This document shows positions 55,551-64,000 of a stretch of DNA of 64,000 nt, in pieces. The notes below the pieces were generated by a model. That model searched no databases and was not told the DNA's origin. It worked only from the letters and a program-made list of their open reading frames with translations. The stretch is from Oreohelix idahoensis (lineage: Eukaryota; Mollusca; Gastropoda; Stylommatophora; Oreohelicidae): contig JAMPIV010000580.1 of NCBI GenBank assembly GCA_024509875.1, positions 1 to 64,000 on the forward strand, written 5' to 3'. Position 1 is the first letter of the stretch. Each line of letters starts with the position of its first letter. A program made the translations under genes and the position numbers.

Positions 55551-56030
55551 TTAGGCATAGGCAGCCTAGGCTTTAATGGGACTCATGCATCAATATATGC
55601 TTGTCGATACAAAAGAAATTTATTGAAAAAGGACCTAGCCTCGTACAACTTAAAACTACCACTGCTATACACCTTCACACCACAAAATTATTAATTAAAC
55701 ATAATTACACAATAAATCAGTGATTTTCTTACGTAAAGAACATTATTAATGATTAAACATAAATAATTCTTCATTCTCAGCATTCTGAACTAAAGTACCA
55801 AACAAAATTAATTCTGGTCCACATTATTTCAACATCAGAATAAAAGAAAAGCAGACACAACTCTCTTATTTTCACATCCATTACATCAAATAATTCTTTA
55901 ATATTGTCATGTTCTTGAAATTTGCTTGCTCTTCTGTGTCTGAAATGCTGAACTAAAGTATAGGCCCACTGTTTGAGAGACCCTGAGGAATGTGCAGGCA
56001 GGCTCTGAAGGCGGATCTTCACTTGACGTT
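55551..56030 (-). mobile_element. DNA-transposon remnant
   Basis: CAGTGGCGGTTTTAGGCATA at 55551 and an inverted counterpart (AACTTAAAACTACCACTG) near 55665 look like hAT-type ends of a short MITE. Next to it the minus frame 55777-56022 reads NIKELFDVMDVKIRELCLLF and IMWTRINFVWYF, a piece that I think is transposase-derived, although the family is not certain. Confidence 0.4.
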
Positions 56031-56387
56031 TAATTTGTGTTCTTCAAAGTATTACTGTAGAGTTTGAAGTTGCACTGCGCTGAATTGGTATAACTATTCG
56101 GCGTTTGTATTCATTATGCCTAAGATGTTCGGATCAGGTATGAAGAGCATTTTCATTGCAGTGACAGTTCATCCCGTTTTTTTTAAATATTGTCATTATT
56201 GATAGCTTCATATTTCTTTTCCAGGTTGTTAACTTTGTATAATAATGAAGATGGCTGTATCACTCACAAGAAGCTTGCGATAAAACACATTCACTCACAA
56301 TTTAAATCCAAATAACAATTATTCTATAGGCCTAGGTTAGGGCGATCCTTTTCGAGGAAACTTTAGCTCACATTATATATTCGCAGC

Positions 56388-56561
56388 TCACGACGCCCTT
56401 CTTCTTGCGTAGTAGCCAAGGCAAGCACAAATACCAAGAATGCCAATAATAAGGCCTACAACTAAGGCTATGGCATCGCCGGCATCAAAAGCTTCCACTC
56501 CTGGGACCAGGAGGGCGACAATTAGGATTACATAAACTAGAATCTCAACGTCCGCCTTCAT
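56388..56561 (-). CDS. SMIM30: SMIM30-like microprotein, 57 aa
   Basis: Complete frame: ATG at 56561 (A at -3), stop TGA at 56390-56388. The N terminus is hydrophobic (ILVYVILIVALLVPGVEA, a signal peptide or signal anchor ending in a VEA cleavage-like site), then DAGDAIALVVGLIIGILGIC forms one transmembrane helix, then ACLGYYARRRAS is a short basic tail. Human SMIM30 has the same layout and nearly the same core: VEA, then GDAIAL, GICACLG, YAR and a basic end. SMIM30 is a small membrane protein of the secretory pathway. The whole coding sequence is one exon. A good acceptor (CTTTTTACTTCCCCTAATAG) lies about 40 bases upstream of ATG, suggesting a non-coding 5' exon. The frame is too short for usual ORF cut-offs. 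Confidence 0.93.
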   Translation of the reverse strand: MKADVEILVYVILIVALLVPGVEAFDAGDAIALVVGLIIGILGICACLGYYARRRAS

Positions 56562-56700
56562 TTTCTTTAATCACGCAGCATGTGATACGTCACATGACTA
56601 TTAGGGGAAGTAAAAAGCAAAATATAGCAAACGTAGTTTTACGGTAAAATTAAATTGATACAACTCGTTGCCGAAATAACGTTACTGCGAAAGGTGATAG
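56562..56700 (-). promoter_or_regulatory. 5' leader and splice acceptor of the SMIM30-like gene
   Basis: The minus strand reads a polypyrimidine tract ending CTAATAG at about 56602, then TCATGTGACGTATCACATG, a CRE/E-box-like palindrome, up to the ATG. This is either a 5' untranslated exon start or a promoter site. Confidence 0.4.
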
Positions 56701-56704
56701 AGGT

Positions 56705-56985
56705 AGTGCTTTTAATTATAACCCATCAGAGGTTGAACGGGATATTTTTCTTCGTTAATTAAAAAAAAAAAATGACGCTGCTCAATGCATGGAGGAAATA
56801 GTACGCTGGGATGCCCTAAAAGCATCAATTGATAACAGTAGTATATACTAGCCGGTGGTACCACCCTGGGAGCTCAAGAGGGCAGATACAGACTATCACC
56901 TGGCAGGCATAACTAATAAAGCAGCTGATGTGGAAACTATCAAAAACAAAGCCAGGACATATACTCAACAAATATCAAAGGACAT
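56705..56985 (+). mobile_element. Pieces of an RNase H-bearing LINE
   Basis: 56705-56771 resembles the 3' end of the 60590-62890 element (CATCAGAGGTTGAACGGG plus poly(A)). 56775-56985 matches its interior at 61495-61675 (AGTAGTATATACTAGCCGGT, ATCAAAAACAAAGCCAGGAC). Confidence 0.65.
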
Positions 56986-57527
56986 TTTTTGTTTAAAAAC
57001 AAAGTAATGGCCAAAGCTACATTCAACAACATGAAACATATACTGACATCCAAACAGTTATCTCACAAATTAAAACTGAGAATCATAAAGTGTTATATAT
57101 ATTCTGCATTTCTGTATGGTGCAGAAACATGGACGATGAATAAGCATTTGGAAGAAAGAATTGAGGCTCTTGAAATGTGGATATATAGAAGAATGGGGCG
57201 TATCTCATGAAAAGAGATGAAAACAAATAAGGAGGTCCTAGAAAATCTAGGTATGAAAAGAGAACTAATGAGAGAGGTCAAAGTTCGGCAGCTAAAATAC
57301 TTTGGCCACATAAAAAGGCATAACACCTTGCAGAAGACCATAACAGAAGGGAGAGTTGAAGGCAAACGTGCAAGGGGAAGACAGCGCAATAAGTGGGAAG
57401 ATAACATCAAGAGATGGACAGGAAAGAGTCTATCAGAGTGCACCACCAAGACAAGAGACAGAAGACGTTGGAGATCCATTACAGCCAACCTTCGTTGTGG
57501 AGATGGCAACTGATGATGATGATGATC
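56986..57527 (+). mobile_element. RTE-like LINE 3' part
   Basis: Frames 56989-57210 and 57217-57513, split by one stop (TGA at 57208), read KCYIYSAFLYGAETWTMNKH, IEALEMWIYRRMGRIS, LKYFGHIKRHNTLQKTITEG and GRQRNKWEDNIKRWTG, the post-RT region of RTE-like LINEs. The tail is (GAT)n. Confidence 0.82.
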
Positions 57528-57866
57528 CCGTTCAACCCTTGATAGGCTTTAGGACATAAACTGTAATAAATTCAAGAAAATAAAATCAGATTTTCCGATA
57601 TCTAAATATAGTATCTTCTTTCCCCCCGTCATTCAGTCTTAATAGAGTAAATCAAAACCAAAACGGTGTGAATGTTTTGAGATTACATCAAATCCACCAA
57701 TTATCTACCATCATTCGTACGAACACCCAATCAGACTACCCCATATCCTCACGCCATCATTGATCCTTATATGATCATTTTAGTTCTTGTTAAATACTGT
57801 TTTACTATATTGTGCAACTCTCTATCTATCCTCAACACCTGTTCCATATTTATGGGTGAAATAACT
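57528..57866 (-). mobile_element. 3' untranslated part of the RNase H-bearing LINE, reverse
   Basis: The inverse of 62415-62892: GTTCAACCCTTGATAGGCTT ... CATCAAATCCACCAATTATC ... CAACACCTGTTCCATATTTA. Confidence 0.7.
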
Positions 57867-57867
57867 A

Positions 57868-58323
57868 GCAATAACCCGTCAAAATTGACAGGTTTTTAAT
57901 TGCAGCCATCTTATCATTTTGATCCATAATAATGTCTGCAATACTTTAAATTAAAATTTTGTCTTGAAGAAACAATCAAAAACTTACCTTTTAATGTTAT
58001 TTTTAAGAAAATGATGAGTTAAATCTGTTTCCCGAATGAAACTGGACAGAGGAGTATCTTGATTGTCTGTTGATTTAATCTGCATCTCCGCACCTTCCTG
58101 TCTCCAGTTCATGTACTGTTTATCAATTGTGTTGTTGGCTTATTTCCATAATCAAACTGTTCATGCACACCGTCATTTGCGCACTTTTCTATTTTCGGGA
58201 GAGTACATATAAGGGAAACAATACAATTATTGTCTAACTTTCAACCACAGTTGCACCCCTTAGCTGTGGTTGAAAGTTAATGTACTCTCTCGAAAATAGA
58301 AAAGTGCGCAAATGACGGTGTGC
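57868..58323 (-). mobile_element. Helitron pieces with a large palindrome
   Basis: 57868-57905 is the reverse 3' end of family B (CTAGCAATAACCCGTCAAAA-TTGACAGGTT). 58164-58323 is an inverted repeat made from a Helitron 5' region: arms TGCACACCGTCATTTGCGCA ... ACTTTCAACCACAG and its inverse, around a 13-base spacer. Confidence 0.65.
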
Positions 58324-58611
58324 AAAGTGTGACCGACCGACCTAAGTACCTTACGGCGGGAATTATGGTATTGGATTGCATGTCTGTAAATAATCAAATA
58401 TTGGTTTTCTCTGTTGTTCATACTTCCTACATTTTAGTAGGAAATGCTCTATATTATTTTTTGCGCGTTTGAATGAACTAAAATGTATCTCCACTGGTAA
58501 AGGTTCTTTTTAGAATAGTAAATTATATGGTCACTGAACATAATTTTTAGCAACTCCCGTAGAGTGCTCCTCTCCAGTGATGTCTGGATGACTTACCGTA
58601 CTTGCTTACTT
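58324..58611. other. Unassigned DNA
   Basis: Nothing recognised. Confidence 0.4.
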
Positions 58612-58975
58612 AGTCATTCCTCTTCTACCATGAGGTGTAGAGGTTTGGAAGGGAGAGTGCCATACTATCCTGTCGGCTGTCTTCCTCCTGGCCTGGTTCC
58701 ATTCTAGTCCTTGGTTCTTTCAGAGATTGTCTAATGTCTGGGTCGTCCTGGAGGTCTGAATCCCTGGCTCTTAGTTTCCCATACTTATCGTGGTAGCCGA
58801 TCTTCTCTCATTCTGCAGACATAGCCAAACCATCTAAGTTGGGACTGTTCTACTTGGGTCTGCAGGGGTTGGGTTTTTATGCCATGGCGTATCGTCTAGT
58901 TGCGGACCTTGTCTCTTTGTGTTCCTTCAACTACCTTCCTCAGATACCTCATTTCTAAGGTTAAAGGACCGCCCT
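58612..58975 (-). mobile_element. LINE family B 3' end fragment
   Basis: Parallel to 33452-33800: CTTACTTAGTCATTCCTCTT, GAGGTGTAGAGGTTTGGAAG and TAGCCAAACCATCTAAGTTG. Internal deletions are present. Confidence 0.78.
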
Positions 58976-59049
58976 CCTCTTTTTTTTCAACCGGGCTTGG
59001 GACTGGCCTAGGCGGAGTTTATCTGGATGACTTAAGAGTAATACTCCAC

Positions 59050-59260
59050 ACATTATGTCAGTGATTCATAAAAGTGGATCCCATCTCAGTGCAACATCCC
59101 TGGCAATGAAGATGCTCACAGACTGGCAAAGAATGGAGAAAAGGAACCTCAAACTAATACAAGCGATACATTTAAAGGGGCCAAGAGTTTTATCAGGAGT
59201 AGATACAGGAACACGTTGGAAGCAGAGCTGAACAAAGTACTTATGGCATCATAGTCCAAT
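59050..59260 (+). mobile_element. LINE RNase H fragment
   Basis: One frame reads WIPSQCNIPGNEDAHRLAKN and FIRSRYRNTLEAELNKV, the end of a LINE RNase H (H-x-x-x-x-GNE-A-LA, with Q-C in place of H-C). Confidence 0.65.
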
Positions 59261-59381
59261 GTAGCATGATGTAAACACAATGCCTTGTTATGGTAGAATG
59301 AAAGGAAATATTGTCAACCAATCAAAAGCCGCGAAGCTCGCATGTAGACGAACCGGGTTTTACAATGTCGTTCTGCAAGAG

Positions 59382-59538
59382 CCCAGAGTCCGCTGGGAGG
59401 ACAACATTAGACAATCTTTGAAGGATCGAGGACTAGAATGGAACCAGGCCAGGAAGAAGACAGCCGATAGGATAGTCTAGCGCTCTCTCTTCCGAACCTC
59501 TACACCTCACGGTAGAAGGGGAACGACTAAGTAAGTAA
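59382..59538 (+). mobile_element. LINE family B, 157-bp tail-only insertion
   Basis: It starts CCCAGAGTCCGCTGGGAGGA and ends (AAGT)n. A 12-bp duplication GTTCTGCAAGAG lies at 59370-59381 and 59539-59550. Confidence 0.88.
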
Positions 59539-59550
59539 GTTCTGCAAGAG

Positions 59551-59930
59551 GAAAGGAAAGTGTTTGAATAAAATGGATTCGTGTGTCGTACAAGGAAATA
59601 GAGAGACAGAAAGTAATACCAGTGATTTCGTTTTTTGAGGGATATGACCAGCAATATTCATTCCAAAGGAATAGTTGCTGTGTGCATTACTTTAGGAGAT
59701 AATTGAAAGTAAAGGTGCCAGCATGATGAAAACTGCTGTGTTGATTGTCTTAAAAAATTTGATATAAATCGAAGTCGGAAACAATTATGGAAAACTTTAT
59801 ATAAAAGGAAAGCAGAAGTTATGGAAAGTAAAAGGAGATATACATAAAAGTCATGGATAACAGGGTTGAGAAGCATGAAGATTTCGGGACCCAGCTAACA
59901 TAAACTTGCTCGAGTCTGCAAAAAATACTT
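59551..59930. other. Unassigned DNA
   Basis: Nothing recognised. Confidence 0.4.
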
Positions 59931-60146
59931 ACTTACTTAGTCGTTCCCCTTCTACCGTGAGGTGTAGAGGTTTGGAAGAGAGAGCGCCAGACCATTCTAT
60001 CAGCTGTCTTCTTCCTGGCCTGGTTCCATTCTAGTCCTCGGTCCTTCAAAGATTGTCTAATGTTGTCCTCCCAGCGGACTCTGGGTCGTCCTGGAGGTCT
60101 GGATCCCTGGCTCTTTGTTTCCCATGCTTGTCGTGGTAGCCGATCT
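59931..60146 (-). mobile_element. LINE family B, tail fragment
   Basis: Minus frame 59933-60196 includes RLPRQAWETKSQGSRPPGRP and VRWEDNIRQSLKDRGL. (AAGT)n tail; the flanks share TCTGCAAA. Confidence 0.85.
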
Positions 60147-60229
60147 CTCTGCAAACTGTGACACCGCATTGCTCCCCGATAAGCCCGCTCTCGCACTATA
60201 TAATGGCAAACAGCAGAAATCTAACAATA

Positions 60230-60558
60230 TCCTATATATAAAATCCCAGTTTTTTCTGTCAGTGCGTAACGCTAAGGGATGCAACTTTGGTTGAAAGTTC
60301 GACATTAATTGTATTGTTTCCCTTATATGTACTCTCCCGAAAATAGTAGCACTTACCAAAGAAGAATGCGCAAATGACGGTGTGCACAAAAATATATTTA
60401 TAGAATGTGTGATCCTGTATACACTTATTGGGATCCTCGCTGCTGCTACGTAGTTCGTGTACTGTGGTTTTTTAAAATACTTTTGAATAAGTAAAATTGC
60501 CGTTAGGTATTGGTGTTTTTTAATTTAATTCCCGTCTTATGACGGGCTTTTACACTAG
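60230..60558 (+). mobile_element. Non-autonomous Helitron, family A, full copy
   Basis: TCCTATATATAAAATCCCAG start; hairpin CCCGTCTTATGACGGG and CTTTTACACTAG end; A before and T after. It is about 95 bp shorter than the 8564-8986 copy because of an internal deletion. Confidence 0.82.
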
Positions 60559-60589
60559 TTATATAATAATCTTCAAAAACAAATAAACA

Positions 60590-62892
60590 AAGTATATAAA
60601 TGGATGAGTAAATGGGGATTTCACTTAAATGCGAATAAGACAGTAGGAATAATCTTCAGTAAAGGTAGGATTGTTAAGAATAAGATAATTGACATAAACT
60701 TACAGAGGCAACAAATTAGTACAGTCCTTCTTCTTCTTCTTTGTACACTCTCAAACGTCAACTTGAATGTTCTCAAAGAAAGCAGTAGTTAAGTTGAGGC
60801 TATTTAAATCCCAGAAAAGCTTTTCCACGAAAGGAACTGGCGTTGGCCATATGCGCTTTCTCTGTACCGCATATAAGGGGCAACTTTGAAGCAGATATTC
60901 AGCAATCATTTTATCAGTGCCACAGTTACACTGATCGGTAGTTCTTATTTTTAGCTTGTTGAATAGATGGTATCTCAATCTGTTGTGGCCAGTGCGGAGT
61001 AGTACAGTCCAAACCACACGATACCTAGGAAAGATACTAGACCAACAAATGAACTGGAACAAACACATACATAGACTAGTAGAGCCTTGTAGAGGACTAA
61101 CTAACATGCAACGATCATGGATGGGGTGCAAGCACTAAGACAATGATCACATTTTATAAATCTTTCATTAGAGGAAAAATTGATTATGGAAACATATTAT
61201 ATGACTCTGAAGCACATAGTCACAAGATCAAATTAGATAGAATTCAGCACCAAGCATTATGTACAATTGCAGGTGCAATCAGATCAACATCGAGGTGTGC
61301 TCTGGAGGTGGCCTTAGGAGTCCTCCCTTTGAAACTTTGGAGAAAGAAACTAAGACTAAATTATATGATCAAAATTAGGTTGGACAAGACTCATCCAGCT
61401 TTTCCAGCATTTGCTAGATATCAATTAACAACTCAGAACAGGTTCATGAATGTCAGTAGATACCCGACATTGGAAATGCATGAAGGAACTAGTACAATTG
61501 GATACCCTAAATGCATCAATTAATAACAGTAGTATATACAAGCCGGTGGTACCACTATGGGAGCTCAAGAAACCAGATACAGACTACCACTTGGCAGACA
61601 TAATTAACAAAACAACTGATATGGCAACTATCAAAAACAAAGCCAGGAAATATATTCAATAAATATCAAAGGACAGTATTACAGTGTATACAGATGGATC
61701 TAAGGGAAACGATAATAAATTGGGGATAGGAATTTATATTCTCATGTGCCAAATAGTGAAAGGATATTGTATACCGATAATACATGTATTTTCACGGCAG
61801 AGATGGTTGCAATTCTGAAAGCACCGGAAATCTTCTATAACAACCCTCCTCATAAATTAACAATATTAACAGACTCACTTTCAGCTATTCAAGATATAAG
61901 AAACTTACGAAAATGCAGTAGACCAGCTATAGCAGAAGAGATATTACTGTCAAATACTTACCTATGCTCCACATGATGTTCCGTACTAATAGCTTGGATA
62001 CCTTCACATGTCGGCATAGAAGGAAATGAAAAGGCAGATAAAGAAGCCAAGATAAGTAGAAATAATAGAAACCAAATAAATGTGGGGATGAGTAAAGCCG
62101 AGATCAAAAGCTTAATTAAAAGAATAATTACTGACGAATCAACAGCAGAGTGGGATGGAAGCCTGAAGGGCAGACATGCATATAAATTGTTCAAGACTCC
62201 AACGAGAACGTGTCAGGTATCTAGAGAACAAAACATTCCTACCATTAAGAAACTTCTTACACTGCAAACAGGAATGGGATATTTTAGAATTGAAGAATCT
62301 TACTGTGCAGAGTGTTTAGAAAAAAAATTACATAGAGCATTTCCTACTAAAATTTAGGAAGTATGAACAACAGAGAAAACTAATATTAGATTATTTACAG
62401 GCATGCAATTCATCCATAAATGTGGAACAGGTGTTGAGAATAGATAGACCTAGAGAATTGCGCAATACAGTAAAACAGTATATAACAAGAACTAAAATTA
62501 ATATATAATGATCGATGATGGTGTGAGAATATGGGGTACTCGTGTGGATGATGGCAGATAGTTGGTGGATTTGATGTAATCTCGGACAATTCCAGGCTTT
62601 CTCACCCCCTTGTTAACAGCAAGACAGTTGTGAGAGAGTTTACTTCATTTGTTTTTGTTTGTCTCTTTCTTGTTTGTATTAGTTTGTTTTTAATTTTTAT
62701 TGCTTGTTTGTTTCTTGAAAAGGGGCTGTCACACACAAATTGATTCACACAATTTTGGTTTTGATTTACTATATTTGGACTGAGTGGAGGGCAGAAGATA
62801 CTGTATTTGGATATCGGAAATCTGATTTTATTGTCTTGACTTTATTACACTATATGTCCTAATTGTAATTCATCAGGGGTTGAACAGGAAAC
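60590..62892 (+). mobile_element. LINE with RNase H, 5'-truncated and interrupted
   Basis: WMSKWGFHLNANKTVGIIFS (60600) continues, after a nested insertion, with TTRYLGKILDQQMNWNKHIH (61013) and the frame from 61143 (GKIDYGNILYDSEAH ... LDRIQHQALCTIAGAIRSTS). The RNase H follows across frame breaks: YTDGSKGNDNK (61687), TAEMVAILKA, LTILTDSLSAIQDI and IPSHVGIEGNEKADKEAK (62000). The 3' untranslated end reaches poly(A) at 62890. No intact ORF remains. Confidence 0.85.
60728..60999 (-). mobile_element. LINE C-terminal fragment nested in another LINE
   Basis: The minus frame reads LRTGHNRLRYHLFNKLKIRT, CNCGTDKMIAEYLLQSCPLY and LTTAFFENIQVDV. (GAA)n tail; perfect 11-bp duplication TAGTACAGTCC at 60717-60727 and 61000-61010. 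Confidence 0.9.
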
Positions 62893-63617
62893 TGTGTTTA
62901 AAAAAAAAAAAGTGCCATTACCTAGTTTAGTGTAAGACAGATTTGTAGACAATCAGAGAGTATAAAGAAACAATACAGGAAGTTTTTGTAAATCAAGAGA
63001 AAGCCTATAACAGAGCAGACAGGAATAGACTTGGCATTTAGAAGACCCGGTCTTTCACTCATAATATTTAAACTGGCACTCATAATTTTAAAACGTTCAT
63101 ATTTGCAAAATTGTGTTCCACAAATTGCATCAGATGGGGGGGGGGGGGAATTTCCGTCCCTCTCTCCTCTCCTTGTTTTTTCAAATACAGACTGTGATAT
63201 TGTTTTAGATCTGAAATGCAGGGCACGTGCTACTTGCATCAGCAATTTTTTAAAATTTGGTAACACAAAATTTAGGCACAATGTTAAAAATAAACTAGTA
63301 CTAGCATTTTGAAACATTCAATGTTTTAAATTTTGAAAATTGCGTGATACTAATTTATCGGCAAAACTTATTTTCAAAATCTTTTAGTAGTCCAATTTCA
63401 TATTATATAGACCGCTACATTTCTAGTAATTTTCACATATGTCCTGAATGAATGAGAGAATGACTTGAAATTTGCGCAGAGAGCAGCCTAGAAGAAATCG
63501 CATTAACAAATTATTTTCAGCAAGGGTTTTCTCACTAGTCGGGACAGGCATTGGGACTGACAGCTTCTGCATAGGCGAGAACTACTGTCATCAACAGAGA
63601 GAGAGAGAGAAAGGGTT
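62893..63617. other. Unassigned DNA
   Basis: A (G)n run at 63136-63147 and a (GA)n near 63597. Open frames on both strands here show no recognisable motif. Confidence 0.4.
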
Positions 63618-64000
63618 TCCCTACTCCTCTCGATATATAACTTGTAATCCAGACCACTGTGCATCCACGTATGTCACGAGGTGTCCCAAAACTTTGGTGG
63701 TTCTAAAAACATCTAAGTATTTCACCATATCATGCCATCCGTGCTCCTTGGCAATCAGCCATAAGTAACCAGCAGTACTCCGAGCATTAGCCAGATAGTT
63801 TATCAATTCTGTTCAATTTTTTCCCAAGTCATGTTGTCAAGAGTTGTCCAGTAGCTTCGGAAGTTCCAAAATGGATGGCTAATAGCATGAGTGAAAACCA
63901 TCCATAGAAGCCTCAAATCTTCAGAAGCTGGTGCGGATCTACTTTTCTGGTCATCCAGGAATATGCAGCTATGAGAGAGCTGACAGACTAGCTTCGAGAG
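63618..64000 (-). other. Unrecognised open stretch at the window edge, possible exon
   Basis: On the minus strand one frame is open from the window edge to 63798 (includes EDLRLLWMVFTHAISHPFWN and YWTTLDNMTWEKIEQ) and stops. Another, starting inside an A6 run region, is open from 63806 to 63621 (YLANARSTAGYLWLIAKEHG, MVKYLDVFRTTKVLGHLVTY). Both have protein-like composition. A one-base error or mutation in the A run near 63820 would join them. I do not recognise the family. Confidence 0.3.

Overview
This is animal nuclear DNA. It has GT-AG introns, a multi-exon gene for a calcium-channel alpha2delta subunit, a SMIM30-type microprotein gene and a dense, nested load of metazoan transposons (RTE-like and RNase H-bearing LINEs, several SINE families, Helitrons, piggyBac-, hAT- and Tigger-like elements, one Gypsy-like LTR element). 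There is no operon structure, Shine-Dalgarno signal or CRISPR array. The LINE mixture suggests an invertebrate, perhaps a mollusc or chelicerate, but the species cannot be fixed from the sequence alone.

Layout. 1-1480: C-rich, G-poor low-complexity DNA, possibly a poor-quality contig end. 1480-7762: remains of a Gypsy-like LTR element on the minus strand (gag, zinc knuckle, protease, an 18-base primer-binding site of the tRNA-Pro type, a long LTR-like region with promoter motifs) carrying a 208-bp SINE; no reverse transcriptase or integrase was found. 8166-35041: the 3' half of an alpha2delta (CACNA2D1/2-like) gene on the plus strand, with ten recognised exons from the late extracellular domain to the stop codon. 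Its introns hold almost every transposon class in the window. 35-54 kb: intergenic or intronic DNA with LINE and SINE pieces, long (TA)n tracts and a 1.1-kb piggyBac-like element. 54.9-56.6 kb: a possible orphan last exon (minus), a DNA-transposon remnant and a complete 57-codon SMIM30-like gene (minus). 56.7-62.9 kb: a mosaic of LINE and Helitron pieces. 62.9-64 kb: unassigned, with an unrecognised open stretch on the minus strand at the right edge.

Functionally the window holds two identifiable host genes: a voltage-gated calcium channel auxiliary subunit (+) and a small single-pass membrane protein (-). The rest is transposon-derived. Target-site duplications, nested insertions and recurring (GAA)n tails allow part of the insertion history to be read. 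No defence-type or otherwise clearly new multi-gene system was found. The most useful results are the host exons and microprotein, which are too short for ordinary ORF finding, and several structurally well-defined repeat families.
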